From contig DRGT01000047.1 in assembly GCA_011055585.1 (NCBI GenBank), forward strand, positions 1 through 12,139: a stretch of DNA of 12,139 nucleotides, in the 5' to 3' direction. This document shows, in pieces, positions 1 through 4,984 of the stretch. A program made the position numbers and the translations under genes. Positions within the stretch are counted from its first letter, which is position 1. Each line of letters opens with the position of its first letter. The DNA comes from Candidatus Nitrosopumilus sp. (GTDB lineage Archaea; Thermoproteota; Nitrososphaeria; Nitrososphaerales; Nitrosopumilaceae). The notes under the pieces were generated by a model. The model did not search any database. It saw nothing but the letters and a program-made list of their open reading frames with translations, and was not told the origin of the DNA.

Positions 1-222
1 ACTCCAATCTCGTAAATTTTTAATTATTTTGTCATAAAAATTCTTGATCTCCTGTGGATCAAACGTTGATTGATCAGTAACAGTACTATCACCCAACATT
101 ACTTTGATTTGAACAGTTTTTGTAAGATTTTTGATATGATCTACATATAATTTCTGAATTTCTTGATTTTTCTTATTTAGACTTTGAAGAAATTCGTTTG
201 ATAAATCGGTGCCTAGGCGCAC
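1..222 (-). CDS. Partial hypothetical protein (3' end outside window), possibly frameshifted near its start
   Basis: I do not recognise this protein. Reading the minus strand from GTG at 222, an open frame runs to the left window edge (74 codons). It starts MRLGTDLSNEF and looks soluble and helical: a Lys/Gln/Asn-rich segment (residues 14-40), then a possible strand VQIKVML and an acidic-aromatic stretch. There is no signal peptide or membrane segment. The start is doubtful. A strong TATA box (268-278) lies 26 nt upstream of an ATG at 247, which suits a leaderless start, but that ATG reads into a stop after 24 codons. Removing one base from the run of eight T (plus strand 232-239) would join ATG 247 to this frame, giving MQAKKANSVRLGTD. 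Either the run holds an error or mutation, or translation really begins at GTG 222 with a 25-nt leader. Confidence 0.6.
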   Translation of the reverse strand, partial: MRLGTDLSNEFLQSLNKKNQEIQKLYVDHIKNLTKTVQIKVMLGDSTVTDQSTFDPQEIKNFYDKIIKNLRDWS

Positions 223-267
223 AGAATTTGCTTTTTTTTGCCTGCATTAAACCTTACATAGAAACAT

Positions 268-278
268 TATTTTAAATA
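268..278. promoter_or_regulatory. Near-palindromic TATA box shared by two divergent leaderless transcripts
   Basis: The 11-bp TATTTTAAATA reads almost the same on both strands (only the centre base differs). Its centre at 273 lies 26 bp from the ATG at 247 on the minus strand and 28 bp from the TTG at 301 on the plus strand. These are the usual archaeal distances from TATA centre to transcription start, so both starts would be leaderless. Confidence 0.6.
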
Positions 279-300
279 GAAAAATTGAGGATTTTACATA

Positions 301-423
301 TTGTCAGTTGAGAAGATCGTTTGCTGGAATTGCAATGCTGAGATAATCCAGTATTATCATGATGGGTATAAGGGAAAAAGAGGCAGGTGTCCAATTTGTG
401 GTGTAGATTTTCCCCTAGAATAG
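301..423 (+). CDS. Small zinc-ribbon protein, 40 aa
   Basis: A TTG-started frame encodes 40 residues with two CxxC knuckles, C8-W-N-C11 and C30-P-I-C33, separated by 18 residues. That is the layout of a rubredoxin/zinc-ribbon metal site, so a single structural zinc is expected. The linker is Tyr/Gly/Lys-rich (YYHDGYKGKRGR). The start rests on the TATA box centred 28 nt upstream, which would put transcription start at or next to TTG 301 (leaderless). The stop TAG at 421-423 forms part of the Shine-Dalgarno AGGTGAT of the adenylyl cyclase that follows, so the two are probably co-transcribed and translationally coupled. Its role is unknown. Similar tiny zinc ribbons in archaea often bind nucleic acid or partner proteins, and a link to the cyclase is only positional. 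Confidence 0.72.
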   Translation: MSVEKIVCWNCNAEIIQYYHDGYKGKRGRCPICGVDFPLE

Positions 424-435
424 GTGATTTTTTTA

Positions 436-1242
436 TTGTCGGAAAATAATAGTTCAAAACAAAATCAGAAATCTTATACTCAGGATTCTAGTCCAAATGT
501 AATAGATCTACTGATGGGAAAAATGGACGAAAAGGTTGTGGATTCTGAAACATTAATCAAAGAAACCCAGAAACGAATTTGGTCTGCATTAAAGAAAGGC
601 TATGAATATGCGGGAACATTTGAAGATTCTGAAGAATTTCTTCGAAAGAATGTGTTTTCTAAAGTAGACATGATGGTTTTGTATGTAGATCTGGTTGGTT
701 CAACCAGCATGACACTTGAATTACCTGAAGAAAAAATTGCCACAATTATCAGCTCCTTTGCTCAAGAAATGGCAAATGTCATACGAGAACATAATGGATA
801 TGTCTTAAAATTTGTAGGAGATGCAGTTGTTGGTTATTTTGTTGCAGAACAAGATTCACTTATCAAGGCAGATAATGTTATAGATACTGCAAAATCCATG
901 ATTACTGTTATTGAAAAAGGAATCAACCCTATTCTCAACCAATATGATTATCCAGATTTAATGGTAAAAATTGGGATAGATTTTGGAACCAATCTTGTTG
1001 TTAGATATGGTGCAGACAAAGAAAAATCTCCTGTGGATTTAATGGGCCCTGCAATGAATATTGCTGCAAAAATACAAGCACTAGCAAAACCAAATCAAAT
1101 TTTGATTGGTGATGATGTATATACAAGATTACATCCATCTACTCAAAAAACTTTTGAGCAGGTTATTTGGAAATACAATGAATGGAAATATCGTTCAAGA
1201 GTTACTGGTGAGATTTATCAAGTTTATGAATACGAAGGTTAG
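436..1242 (+). CDS. Class III adenylyl cyclase (single CHD catalytic domain)
   Basis: Predicted to convert ATP to cyclic AMP and pyrophosphate in the cytosol; class III enzymes work as dimers. With the TTG start at 436 it is 268 aa: about 70 hydrophilic residues, then one cyclase homology domain. Visible features: first metal-binding Asp85 in YVDLVGST; Lys125 and second metal Asp129 in VLKFVGDAV; adenine-selecting Asp201 and transition-state Asn208 in DLMGPAMNIAAK. Lys125 plus Asp201 point to ATP rather than GTP. The usual transition-state Arg, four residues after the Asn, is Lys212. There is no HAMP, membrane or sensor domain. GTG 424 is also in frame, but it lies inside the AGGTGAT Shine-Dalgarno site (422-428), which is correctly placed for TTG 436. 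The 3' end overlaps the convergent 48-aa gene by 4 nt. Whether archaeal cAMP has a receptor here cannot be seen. Confidence 0.88.
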   Translation: MSENNSSKQNQKSYTQDSSPNVIDLLMGKMDEKVVDSETLIKETQKRIWSALKKGYEYAGTFEDSEEFLRKNVFSKVDMMVLYVDLVGSTSMTLELPEEKIATIISSFAQEMANVIREHNGYVLKFVGDAVVGYFVAEQDSLIKADNVIDTAKSMITVIEKGINPILNQYDYPDLMVKIGIDFGTNLVVRYGADKEKSPVDLMGPAMNIAAKIQALAKPNQILIGDDVYTRLHPSTQKTFEQVIWKYNEWKYRSRVTGEIYQVYEYEG

Positions 1243-1385
1243 ATGGTAAATTGTCCAGGACACTCAATGTGTTCGTAATGATGTTCCATAAATTTTTCAT
1301 TAACAACATAAATTACAATTTTATGTAAATCCGTATTTCTGATATTTTTTTTGCATATAATGCAATACTTTTTTTTCTCCCGCAT
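1239..1385 (-). CDS. Small CxxC protein, 48 aa, putative zinc-binding
   Basis: The minus-strand ATG at 1385 opens a 48-residue frame starting MREKKKYCIICKKN. It has C8-I-I-C11 near the N-terminus and a His/Cys group near the C-terminus (H35, H36, H39, C42 in MEHHYEHIECPG). This is the ligand set of a small zinc finger (CxxC plus His/Cys). The middle segment HKIVIYVVNEKF looks like a beta strand. Its TAA stop shares bases with the TAG stop of the adenylyl cyclase (TTAG at 1239-1242), so the two genes converge with a 4-bp overlap. A candidate TATA (TTATAC, 1420..1415) lies about 32 nt upstream of the ATG. It sits between two copies of a 10-bp direct repeat, so the gene may be regulated. No function is recognised. 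Confidence 0.6.
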   Translation of the reverse strand: MREKKKYCIICKKNIRNTDLHKIVIYVVNEKFMEHHYEHIECPGQFTI

Positions 1386-1517
1386 TTTAGTATCAGCGAT
1401 CTAAAATCACTACAGTATAAGGATCAGCGATCAGCTCAATTTGAGTAAAAATGACTCGAATTTTACACTAGAGTTTATCAAGCGAAGGATAATAAGGCAA
1501 AAATAACAGAACAGAAA
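1386..1517. promoter_or_regulatory. Divergent regulatory region with direct and inverted repeats
   Basis: This 132-bp gap between the minus 48-aa gene and the plus gene at 1518 holds three items. ATCAGCGATC occurs at 1392-1401 and again at 1423-1432, 31 bp apart (three helical turns), flanking the minus-strand TATA TTATAC (1420..1415). An inverted repeat, AATTTGAGT (1438-1446) with ACTCGAATT (1454-1462), has one mismatch and a 7-bp spacer. GATAATAAG at 1488-1496 could be the plus-strand TATA element, 26 nt from GTG 1518. Confidence 0.45.
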
Positions 1518-1907
1518 GTGGAAAATATGGATTATTTTACTACAATGCACCTAATGGACTTGTATGGATTGAATCCCAACATTCAGCCTTTTGCTTTTCA
1601 ATTTCTAAGAATTCCTCCAGGATTCTCACATCCAATGCAAAATATCAATAAAAATTCAAAGAAAGAATCTTTTTCTAAAAATAATGAATCAATGAATACA
1701 AAATTAGAAAACTTTCAAGAAATGTATCAAAAACATGCTTCAGGTCTTTTAGATATGACATTTCCTGGAATAATTCCTCCGGGACACCCAATGTACTCTA
1801 GACAGTTTTCTGTTAAAACACTTCAATCAGAACGGGACAAGTTGTTAAAAGAGAATCTTGAGTTAAAAAAACGATTAGGGAAATTATCTAAAGAAAAACT
1901 ATCCTAA
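1518..1907 (+). CDS. Thaumarchaeal-type hypothetical protein with C-terminal coiled coil
   Basis: I do not recognise a characterised family. The 129-aa product has three parts: an aromatic/Met/Pro-rich N-terminus (residues 1-40, with FAFQFLRIPPGF); a low-complexity Asn/Lys/Ser linker (43-60); and, after a second Pro-rich patch (FPGIIPPGHPMY, about 82-93), a C-terminal heptad-like helix (LQSERDKLLKENLELKKRLGKL) that should form a coiled coil. There is no signal peptide or membrane span. GTG 1518 is taken as the start because a TATA-like GATAATAAG lies 26 nt upstream, giving a leaderless message. ATG 1527, three codons on, is an equal alternative. A loose likeness to small scaffold proteins with a helical tail, such as PhaE-type subunits of polyhydroxyalkanoate synthase, crossed my mind but is too weak to use as a name. 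Confidence 0.72.
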   Translation: MENMDYFTTMHLMDLYGLNPNIQPFAFQFLRIPPGFSHPMQNINKNSKKESFSKNNESMNTKLENFQEMYQKHASGLLDMTFPGIIPPGHPMYSRQFSVKTLQSERDKLLKENLELKKRLGKLSKEKLS

Positions 1908-1966
1908 ATATTTTATAATTTTTCATACACCAAGAATCCTTATTAATTTCAATTTCAAGTCTAATC

Positions 1967-2353
1967 ATGCGACAAACTCCTCATCAAAAATGGAATAATT
2001 CTATAATAAAATTTAGGAAAAAATGTCAGCAGATAATGAAAGTATCAAAAAGCATCAGATATGTTGGGGTAATTAATGAATATGGACGAACTCTTAGCGG
2101 CATAATTAGGTCAGGAGTAAAACCTCTGTTAAAATCAGAGCAAGTAAAAAATGAATTTTTTATAATTTCTACTTTAATGACTTTAAGAAAATCACAAGAT
2201 TCACCACTAGGCAAACTTGACTATGTAGTTTTAAAACATCAAAAAGTTACAGTTCTTGCTTTTCAACGAAATAAGGAAACATATTATGTTTCAATTTCTG
2301 GTAAAGAAAAAGAATTAAATAAAATAATTCCAAAAATTAAAAAATTAATTTAA
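1967..2353 (+). CDS. DUF6659-like hypothetical protein
   Basis: The 128-aa product has a basic N-terminus (residues 1-24) and a compact alpha/beta part: IRYVGVINEYGRTLSGIIRSG, a helix around LKSEQVKNEFFIISTLMTLRKS, then strands YVVLKHQKVTVLAFQ and TYYVSISG, and a Lys-rich C-terminal helix. This pattern matches the small thaumarchaeal family I know as DUF6659, and the order recalls Roadblock/LC7-type folds. No biochemical role is known to me. ATG 1967 is preceded by a TATA-like TATTAATTT (1941-1949) about 24 nt upstream, giving a leaderless start; ATG 2036 is a less likely internal alternative. The stop codon TAA lies in TTAA (2350-2353), which also supplies the stop of the convergent VOC gene. 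Confidence 0.75.
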   Translation: MRQTPHQKWNNSIIKFRKKCQQIMKVSKSIRYVGVINEYGRTLSGIIRSGVKPLLKSEQVKNEFFIISTLMTLRKSQDSPLGKLDYVVLKHQKVTVLAFQRNKETYYVSISGKEKELNKIIPKIKKLI

Positions 2354-2763
2354 GCAGGAGTAAATCCCTGATATCCACCAGTTTGTTGGGTTTTATCTTC
2401 ATATATTGGCTCAAATAATGAAATTAAATAATCGTCAGGATCTAACACAATTGCATTTTTTCCAGCTTCTCTTTCAGAAATTTCTCTGTAAATCTTAACA
2501 CCTTTTGATTTTAATTCTTCGACTGCAGAGTTAAGATCTCCAACTAAAAATCCAATTGTAATTCCATTATCAATAGAACTACCAATATGTTCAGCAGTTA
2601 GAGAGGCAGGATGTAGACTAATCAAAGCGCCACTTGTTCCCAAATCAATCCATGAACGCCTTTGGTTTTTTATTGGTAAACCAATTAATTCATGGTAAAA
2701 TGTGAGGGATTTATCTAAATCCTTAACCGCTAAAATTACATTTCCGACCTTTTTGATATTCAT
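2350..2763 (-). CDS. VOC-fold (glyoxalase/bleomycin-resistance superfamily) protein
   Basis: The 137-aa protein shows the paired beta-alpha-beta-beta-beta units of the vicinal-oxygen-chelate fold: VGNVILAVKDLDKSLTFYHELIGL (residues 6-29) for module one, ITIGFLVGDLNSAVEELKSKGVKI (68-91) for module two, and the usual ending DPDDYLISLFEP (108-119). In metal-dependent members a His opens strand 1 and a Glu sits in the last strand. Here these positions hold Asn8 and Ser115, so the metal site looks incomplete and a glyoxalase I activity should not be assumed; binding or metal-independent roles fit better. The ATG at 2763 is chosen because GGAGGATAG lies about 7 nt upstream; the frame extends 17 codons further upstream, overlapping the preceding RAM gene. 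It is the last gene of the minus run starting at 3252. Confidence 0.8.
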   Translation of the reverse strand: MNIKKVGNVILAVKDLDKSLTFYHELIGLPIKNQRRSWIDLGTSGALISLHPASLTAEHIGSSIDNGITIGFLVGDLNSAVEELKSKGVKIYREISEREAGKNAIVLDPDDYLISLFEPIYEDKTQQTGGYQGFTPA

Positions 2764-2800
2764 AATTGTTCTATCCTCCCAGGATGTTAAAATCTTTGCC

Positions 2801-3019
2801 TTATTCAACCTCAACCATGGTTTCGGTTCTTTCTACGCCATTAATTTTTTGAATTTCTGTAGTGACATCTTTAATTTCTGATAAATTTTCTACTTGAATT
2901 TTTGCCACTGCGTCAAATTGGCCACTGACTGGAAATGATTCATAGACTGATTTGACTTTCCGCAATCTAGCTGCTATCAATTTTTTTGGAGATTTTACTA
3001 ATACTATAGCTTTTACCAT
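2801..3019 (-). CDS. Stand-alone Lrp/AsnC ligand-binding (RAM) domain protein, 72 aa
   Basis: The whole protein is one RAM/ACT-like domain: strand KAIVLVKSP, a helix, strand SVYESFPVSGQFDAVAKIQVE with the conserved SG-x-x-D turn, helix LSEIKDVTTEIQKINGV, and closing strand RTETMVEVE. The DNA-binding helix-turn-helix of full Lrp regulators is absent, so it probably senses or buffers an amino acid or other small ligand, or pairs with a partner that has an HTH. RAM domains normally dimerise and form higher rings. Its ATG overlaps the TAA stop of the upstream RAM gene (ATGGTAA, 7-nt overlap), and GGAGGTCA lies about 9 nt before it inside that gene, so the pair is co-translated. Confidence 0.85.
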   Translation of the reverse strand: MVKAIVLVKSPKKLIAARLRKVKSVYESFPVSGQFDAVAKIQVENLSEIKDVTTEIQKINGVERTETMVEVE

Positions 3020-3252
3020 CCTAGATTGACCTCCACTTCAATTAGAGTTTCAGTTGTTACAATTTCTTTAATTTTTTTAAAATCAATTACCATGTTGTTT
3101 ATTTCATCCATTGTGCCAAACAAAAATGCACAAATGTCCGAACGCCCAGTAACTATCATAACTTCTTTAACGATTTTTCGTTTTTTCTTTAAAATTTTTA
3201 CTACCACATCTACTTTTCCAGGTTTAACAGTTACAAGACATAATGCGCGCAT
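3013..3252 (-). CDS. Stand-alone Lrp/AsnC ligand-binding (RAM) domain protein, 79 aa
   Basis: A second single-domain RAM protein: strand MRALCLVTVKPG, a Lys-rich helix, strand VKEVMIVTGRSDICAFLF with the TG-x-x-D ligand-pocket turn, helix MDEINNMVIDFKKIKEI, then strand TTETLIEVEV. It has no helix-turn-helix. It is a distant paralogue of the overlapping downstream gene; together they could form a hetero-oligomer. A TATA element (TTTATC, 3281..3276) lies about 27 nt upstream of ATG 3252, so the transcript is probably leaderless and may also carry the second RAM gene and the VOC gene. The final residues VNLGW extend past the domain only because of the overlap. Confidence 0.84.
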   Translation of the reverse strand: MRALCLVTVKPGKVDVVVKILKKKRKIVKEVMIVTGRSDICAFLFGTMDEINNMVIDFKKIKEIVTTETLIEVEVNLGW

Positions 3253-3288
3253 GATAATTCATAGTTTCTTTATCGGATAAAGATTACC

Positions 3289-3525
3289 TTAATCAGATGC
3301 TTCCTGTGAGCGAGCTTCTTCGAGATAAGCTCGTCTTTCTTCGATTTCTTTTTCTTTATCAATTTCTAAATCATCATCTACAATAATAATTGCTGCATCA
3401 TCTAATGATTGAGTAGATTTTTTAGTAGACTTTGTCTTTGCTTTAGTTTTTTTTGTTTTTGTTTTAGTTTGTGATTTTGAAGACTTTTTCTTTTTTTCAG
3501 TAGAATCTGCTTTTTTTCTTACCAT
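3289..3525 (-). CDS. Lysine-rich N-tail / acidic C-tail small protein
   Basis: The 78-aa protein is split by charge. Residues 1-40 are almost only Lys, Thr and Ser (for example KTKTKKTKAKTKSTKK), resembling histone-H1 or HMG-like disordered tails. Residues 41-78 hold a short hydrophobic core AAIIIVDDD and an acidic, probably helical end (KEKEIEERRAYLEEARSQEASD). It has no Cys and no membrane segment. The N-part could bind DNA or RNA; that is inference from composition only. ATG 3525 follows a TATA element (ATATTTAATAAC, 3565..3554) by about 34 nt, giving a leader of roughly 8 nt. It stands just downstream of tRNA-Phe on the same strand. Confidence 0.72.
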   Translation of the reverse strand: MVRKKADSTEKKKKSSKSQTKTKTKKTKAKTKSTKKSTQSLDDAAIIIVDDDLEIDKEKEIEERRAYLEEARSQEASD

Positions 3526-3594
3526 GAGTGTCGGAAGAAAAAGAGAATGCCATGTTATTAAATATTGTGTAGAATGTTATTTTGAAAACGAAAT

Positions 3595-3671
3595 TGGTGC
3601 CAGGGGCGGGACTTGAACGCGCGACAGCTCGGTCTTCAGCCGAGTGCTCTCCCGGGCTGAGCTACCCTGGC
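3595..3671 (-). tRNA. tRNA-Phe (anticodon GAA), CCA encoded
   Basis: The cloverleaf can be drawn by hand on the minus strand: acceptor GCCAGGG/CCCTGGC, T8-A9, D stem GCTC/GAGC with a 9-nt loop, anticodon stem CTCGG/CCGAG closing the loop CTGAAGA (anticodon GAA at 3637..3635), a 5-nt variable loop, and T arm with loop TTCAAGT. The discriminator base is A and CCA is encoded (3597..3595). The T stem GCGCG/CCCGC contains one C-C mismatch (position 52-62). No intron is present. A TATA-like TTTAAT (3703..3698) sits about 29 nt upstream, overlapping the stop codon of the cobalamin adenosyltransferase gene. Confidence 0.95.
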
Positions 3672-3697
3672 ACATCGGAATTTTTTTGAGCCTGGAA

Positions 3698-4249
3698 TTA
3701 AAGTGTGTCTTTTTTTGGTTCCCAGATAATATCTGAAGTTTTAGATCTTTTGTTTAATACCCTAGCAATAACAAAGAGAAGATCAGAAAGTCTGTTGAGA
3801 TATACTTGACATTCGGTGTTGATTTTCTCTGTTTTAGATAATGATACTACGTTAGTTTCAGCTCTTCTAGTAACCGTTCTTGCTAAATGAACTAAAGAGG
3901 CCGAATTTGCTCCTCCCGGCAATATGAAATTTGAAAGTGAAGGTAATTCTTTCTCATATTCATCAATTTTTTTTTCTAATTTTTCTATCATATTTTTTGA
4001 AATTCTGTTCTGTTTATCATTCATATCAGGATTAGATAAATCAGAACCTAAAACAAAGAGTTCGTTTTGGATTTTTTTTAATAATTCTTCTACATCTTGG
4101 TCTATCTTATGTGATAAAACTATTCCAAGTACAGAATTTACTTCATCAACATTTCCATAAGCTCGTATCCTTTCACTAGATTTTGAAATTCTTTTTCCTC
4201 CTTGTAATCCAGTATCCCCCTTATCACCAGTTTTTGTATAAATTTTCAA
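3698..4249 (-). CDS. PduO-type corrinoid adenosyltransferase (ATP:cob(I)alamin adenosyltransferase)
   Basis: Transfers the adenosyl group of ATP to cob(I)alamin, making adenosylcobalamin for B12-dependent enzymes; the family is a cytosolic trimer. At 183 aa it has the normal length. Signatures in order: ATP-binding N-terminus TKTGDKGDTGL (5-15); RIRAYGNVDEVNSVLG (27-42); FILPGGANSASLVHLARTVTRRAE (108-131), with Arg124, Arg128, Arg129 and Glu131 of the active site; YLNRLSDLLFVIAR (150-163), with Asn152, Arg153 and Asp156. The start codon is TTG at 4249; an in-frame TAG lies just upstream, so no longer start is possible. The TATA box at 4276-4284 is shared with the divergent zinc-finger gene and gives a leader of a few nt or none. 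Thaumarchaea make cobalamin, so this enzyme fits the organism. Confidence 0.93.
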   Translation of the reverse strand: MKIYTKTGDKGDTGLQGGKRISKSSERIRAYGNVDEVNSVLGIVLSHKIDQDVEELLKKIQNELFVLGSDLSNPDMNDKQNRISKNMIEKLEKKIDEYEKELPSLSNFILPGGANSASLVHLARTVTRRAETNVVSLSKTEKINTECQVYLNRLSDLLFVIARVLNKRSKTSDIIWEPKKDTL

Positions 4250-4275
4250 TAGATTCTACTATACTATCGACGCAT

Positions 4276-4284
4276 TATTTAATA
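4276..4284. promoter_or_regulatory. Near-palindromic TATA box shared by divergent adenosyltransferase and zinc-finger genes
   Basis: TATTTAATA (centre 4280) reads nearly identically on both strands. It lies 31 bp from the TTG at 4249 (minus) and 28 bp from the ATG at 4308 (plus). No other TATA-like element fits either start, so both transcripts probably use this box in opposite directions. Confidence 0.6.
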
Positions 4285-4307
4285 CGCCCATTAACACATT
4301 TGTAAAT

Positions 4308-4433
4308 ATGGCAGAAAAGTATTCATGTCCTTATTGTGATTCTATTTTTGAGACTAAAGAAGAACTTTCTACTCACATAGATAGAATTCATCATGGTTCA
4401 GGACTATTAGAGGGCGATACTAGAAAGTACTAA
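4308..4433 (+). CDS. Single C2H2 zinc-finger protein, 41 aa
   Basis: The ATG frame encodes MAEKYSCPYCDSIFETKEEL followed by STHIDRIHHGSG. The ligands C7-x2-C10-x12-H23-x4/5-H28/H29, with Phe14 and Leu20 at the hydrophobic core positions, make a classical TFIIIA-type C2H2 finger with a short tail. Single C2H2 fingers of this size are known in archaea as putative DNA-binding or protein-binding factors. The TATA centre 28 nt upstream gives a leaderless start. The stop is only 2 nt before the TTG of the HD-domain gene, so it heads the operon at 4308-5577. The name rests on a clear motif; the target is unknown. Confidence 0.8.
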   Translation: MAEKYSCPYCDSIFETKEELSTHIDRIHHGSGLLEGDTRKY

Positions 4434-4435
4434 TC

Positions 4436-4963
4436 TTGATTGAAGAATTTTTCAAAATCACAACGAATTTAAAAAAAATTCCAAGAAAAGGTTGGGCAAC
4501 GAAACTTGGAATCTCGTCTCCTGAATCTGTAGCTGATCATACTTTTTCAATGTCAACAATAGCTATGGTTTTATCGGATTTACAAAAATTAGACACTCAG
4601 AAAGTTTTGAAGATGAGTCTACTTCATGATATTGCAGAATCAATAACAGGTGACCTTACACCTGAAGATATATCAAAAAATGAAAAAATTGAATTGGAAA
4701 ATAAAACTATTGATAAAATTCTAGGTAATTTGCCAGATGACTTGGCCAGAAACTATCTAACCATTTGGAATGAATATAATGAAAACATAAGTGATGAAGC
4801 TAAACTTGTTCATGAAGTAGATAAATTGGAGATGGTGATTCAAGCCTTATCATATGCAAATGACGGTATTGAAAAAGAAAAACTAGAACCATTTGTTAAT
4901 TCAGCTAAAAGTCAGATTAATTCAAAACAACTTAAAGAAATATTGGATAAACTTTTACAATGA
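4436..4963 (+). CDS. HD-domain 5'-deoxynucleotidase, HDDC2/YfbR-like
   Basis: Probably removes phosphate from (deoxy)nucleoside 5'-monophosphates in nucleotide-pool control. The 175-aa product carries the family's order: IPRKGW (15-20, the Arg/Trp nucleotide-site motif), ESVADHTFSMSTIAM (30-44) with metal ligand His35, LLHDIAESITGDLTP (62-76) with His64-Asp65 and catalytic Glu68, and EVDKLEM (127-133) with the closing metal ligand Asp129. All HD ligands are present, so it should be active. The start is TTG 4436, 2 nt after the zinc-finger stop; no strong Shine-Dalgarno site is evident, so coupling to upstream translation is likely. It is followed after 21 nt by a small helical gene in the same operon. 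Confidence 0.85.
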   Translation: MIEEFFKITTNLKKIPRKGWATKLGISSPESVADHTFSMSTIAMVLSDLQKLDTQKVLKMSLLHDIAESITGDLTPEDISKNEKIELENKTIDKILGNLPDDLARNYLTIWNEYNENISDEAKLVHEVDKLEMVIQALSYANDGIEKEKLEPFVNSAKSQINSKQLKEILDKLLQ

Positions 4964-4984
4964 TCTAAAAATTTAATGAGATAG

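Noticed and set aside
424..438. GTG 424 as start of the adenylyl cyclase
   Set aside because: It lies inside the AGGTGAT Shine-Dalgarno sequence, which is properly spaced for TTG 436 four codons later.
272..457. Minus-strand 61-codon frame
   Set aside because: It covers the zinc-ribbon gene and its TATA box on the opposite strand, and has no promoter of its own.
2764..2814. 17-codon N-terminal extension of the VOC gene
   Set aside because: GGAGGATAG directly before ATG 2763 marks the start, and the VOC fold begins there; the extension overlaps the RAM gene.
3026..3280. Plus-strand frame opposite the RAM gene
   Set aside because: Its Thr/Ser/Ile-rich product mirrors the minus-strand Lys/Val-rich RAM domain and has no family features.
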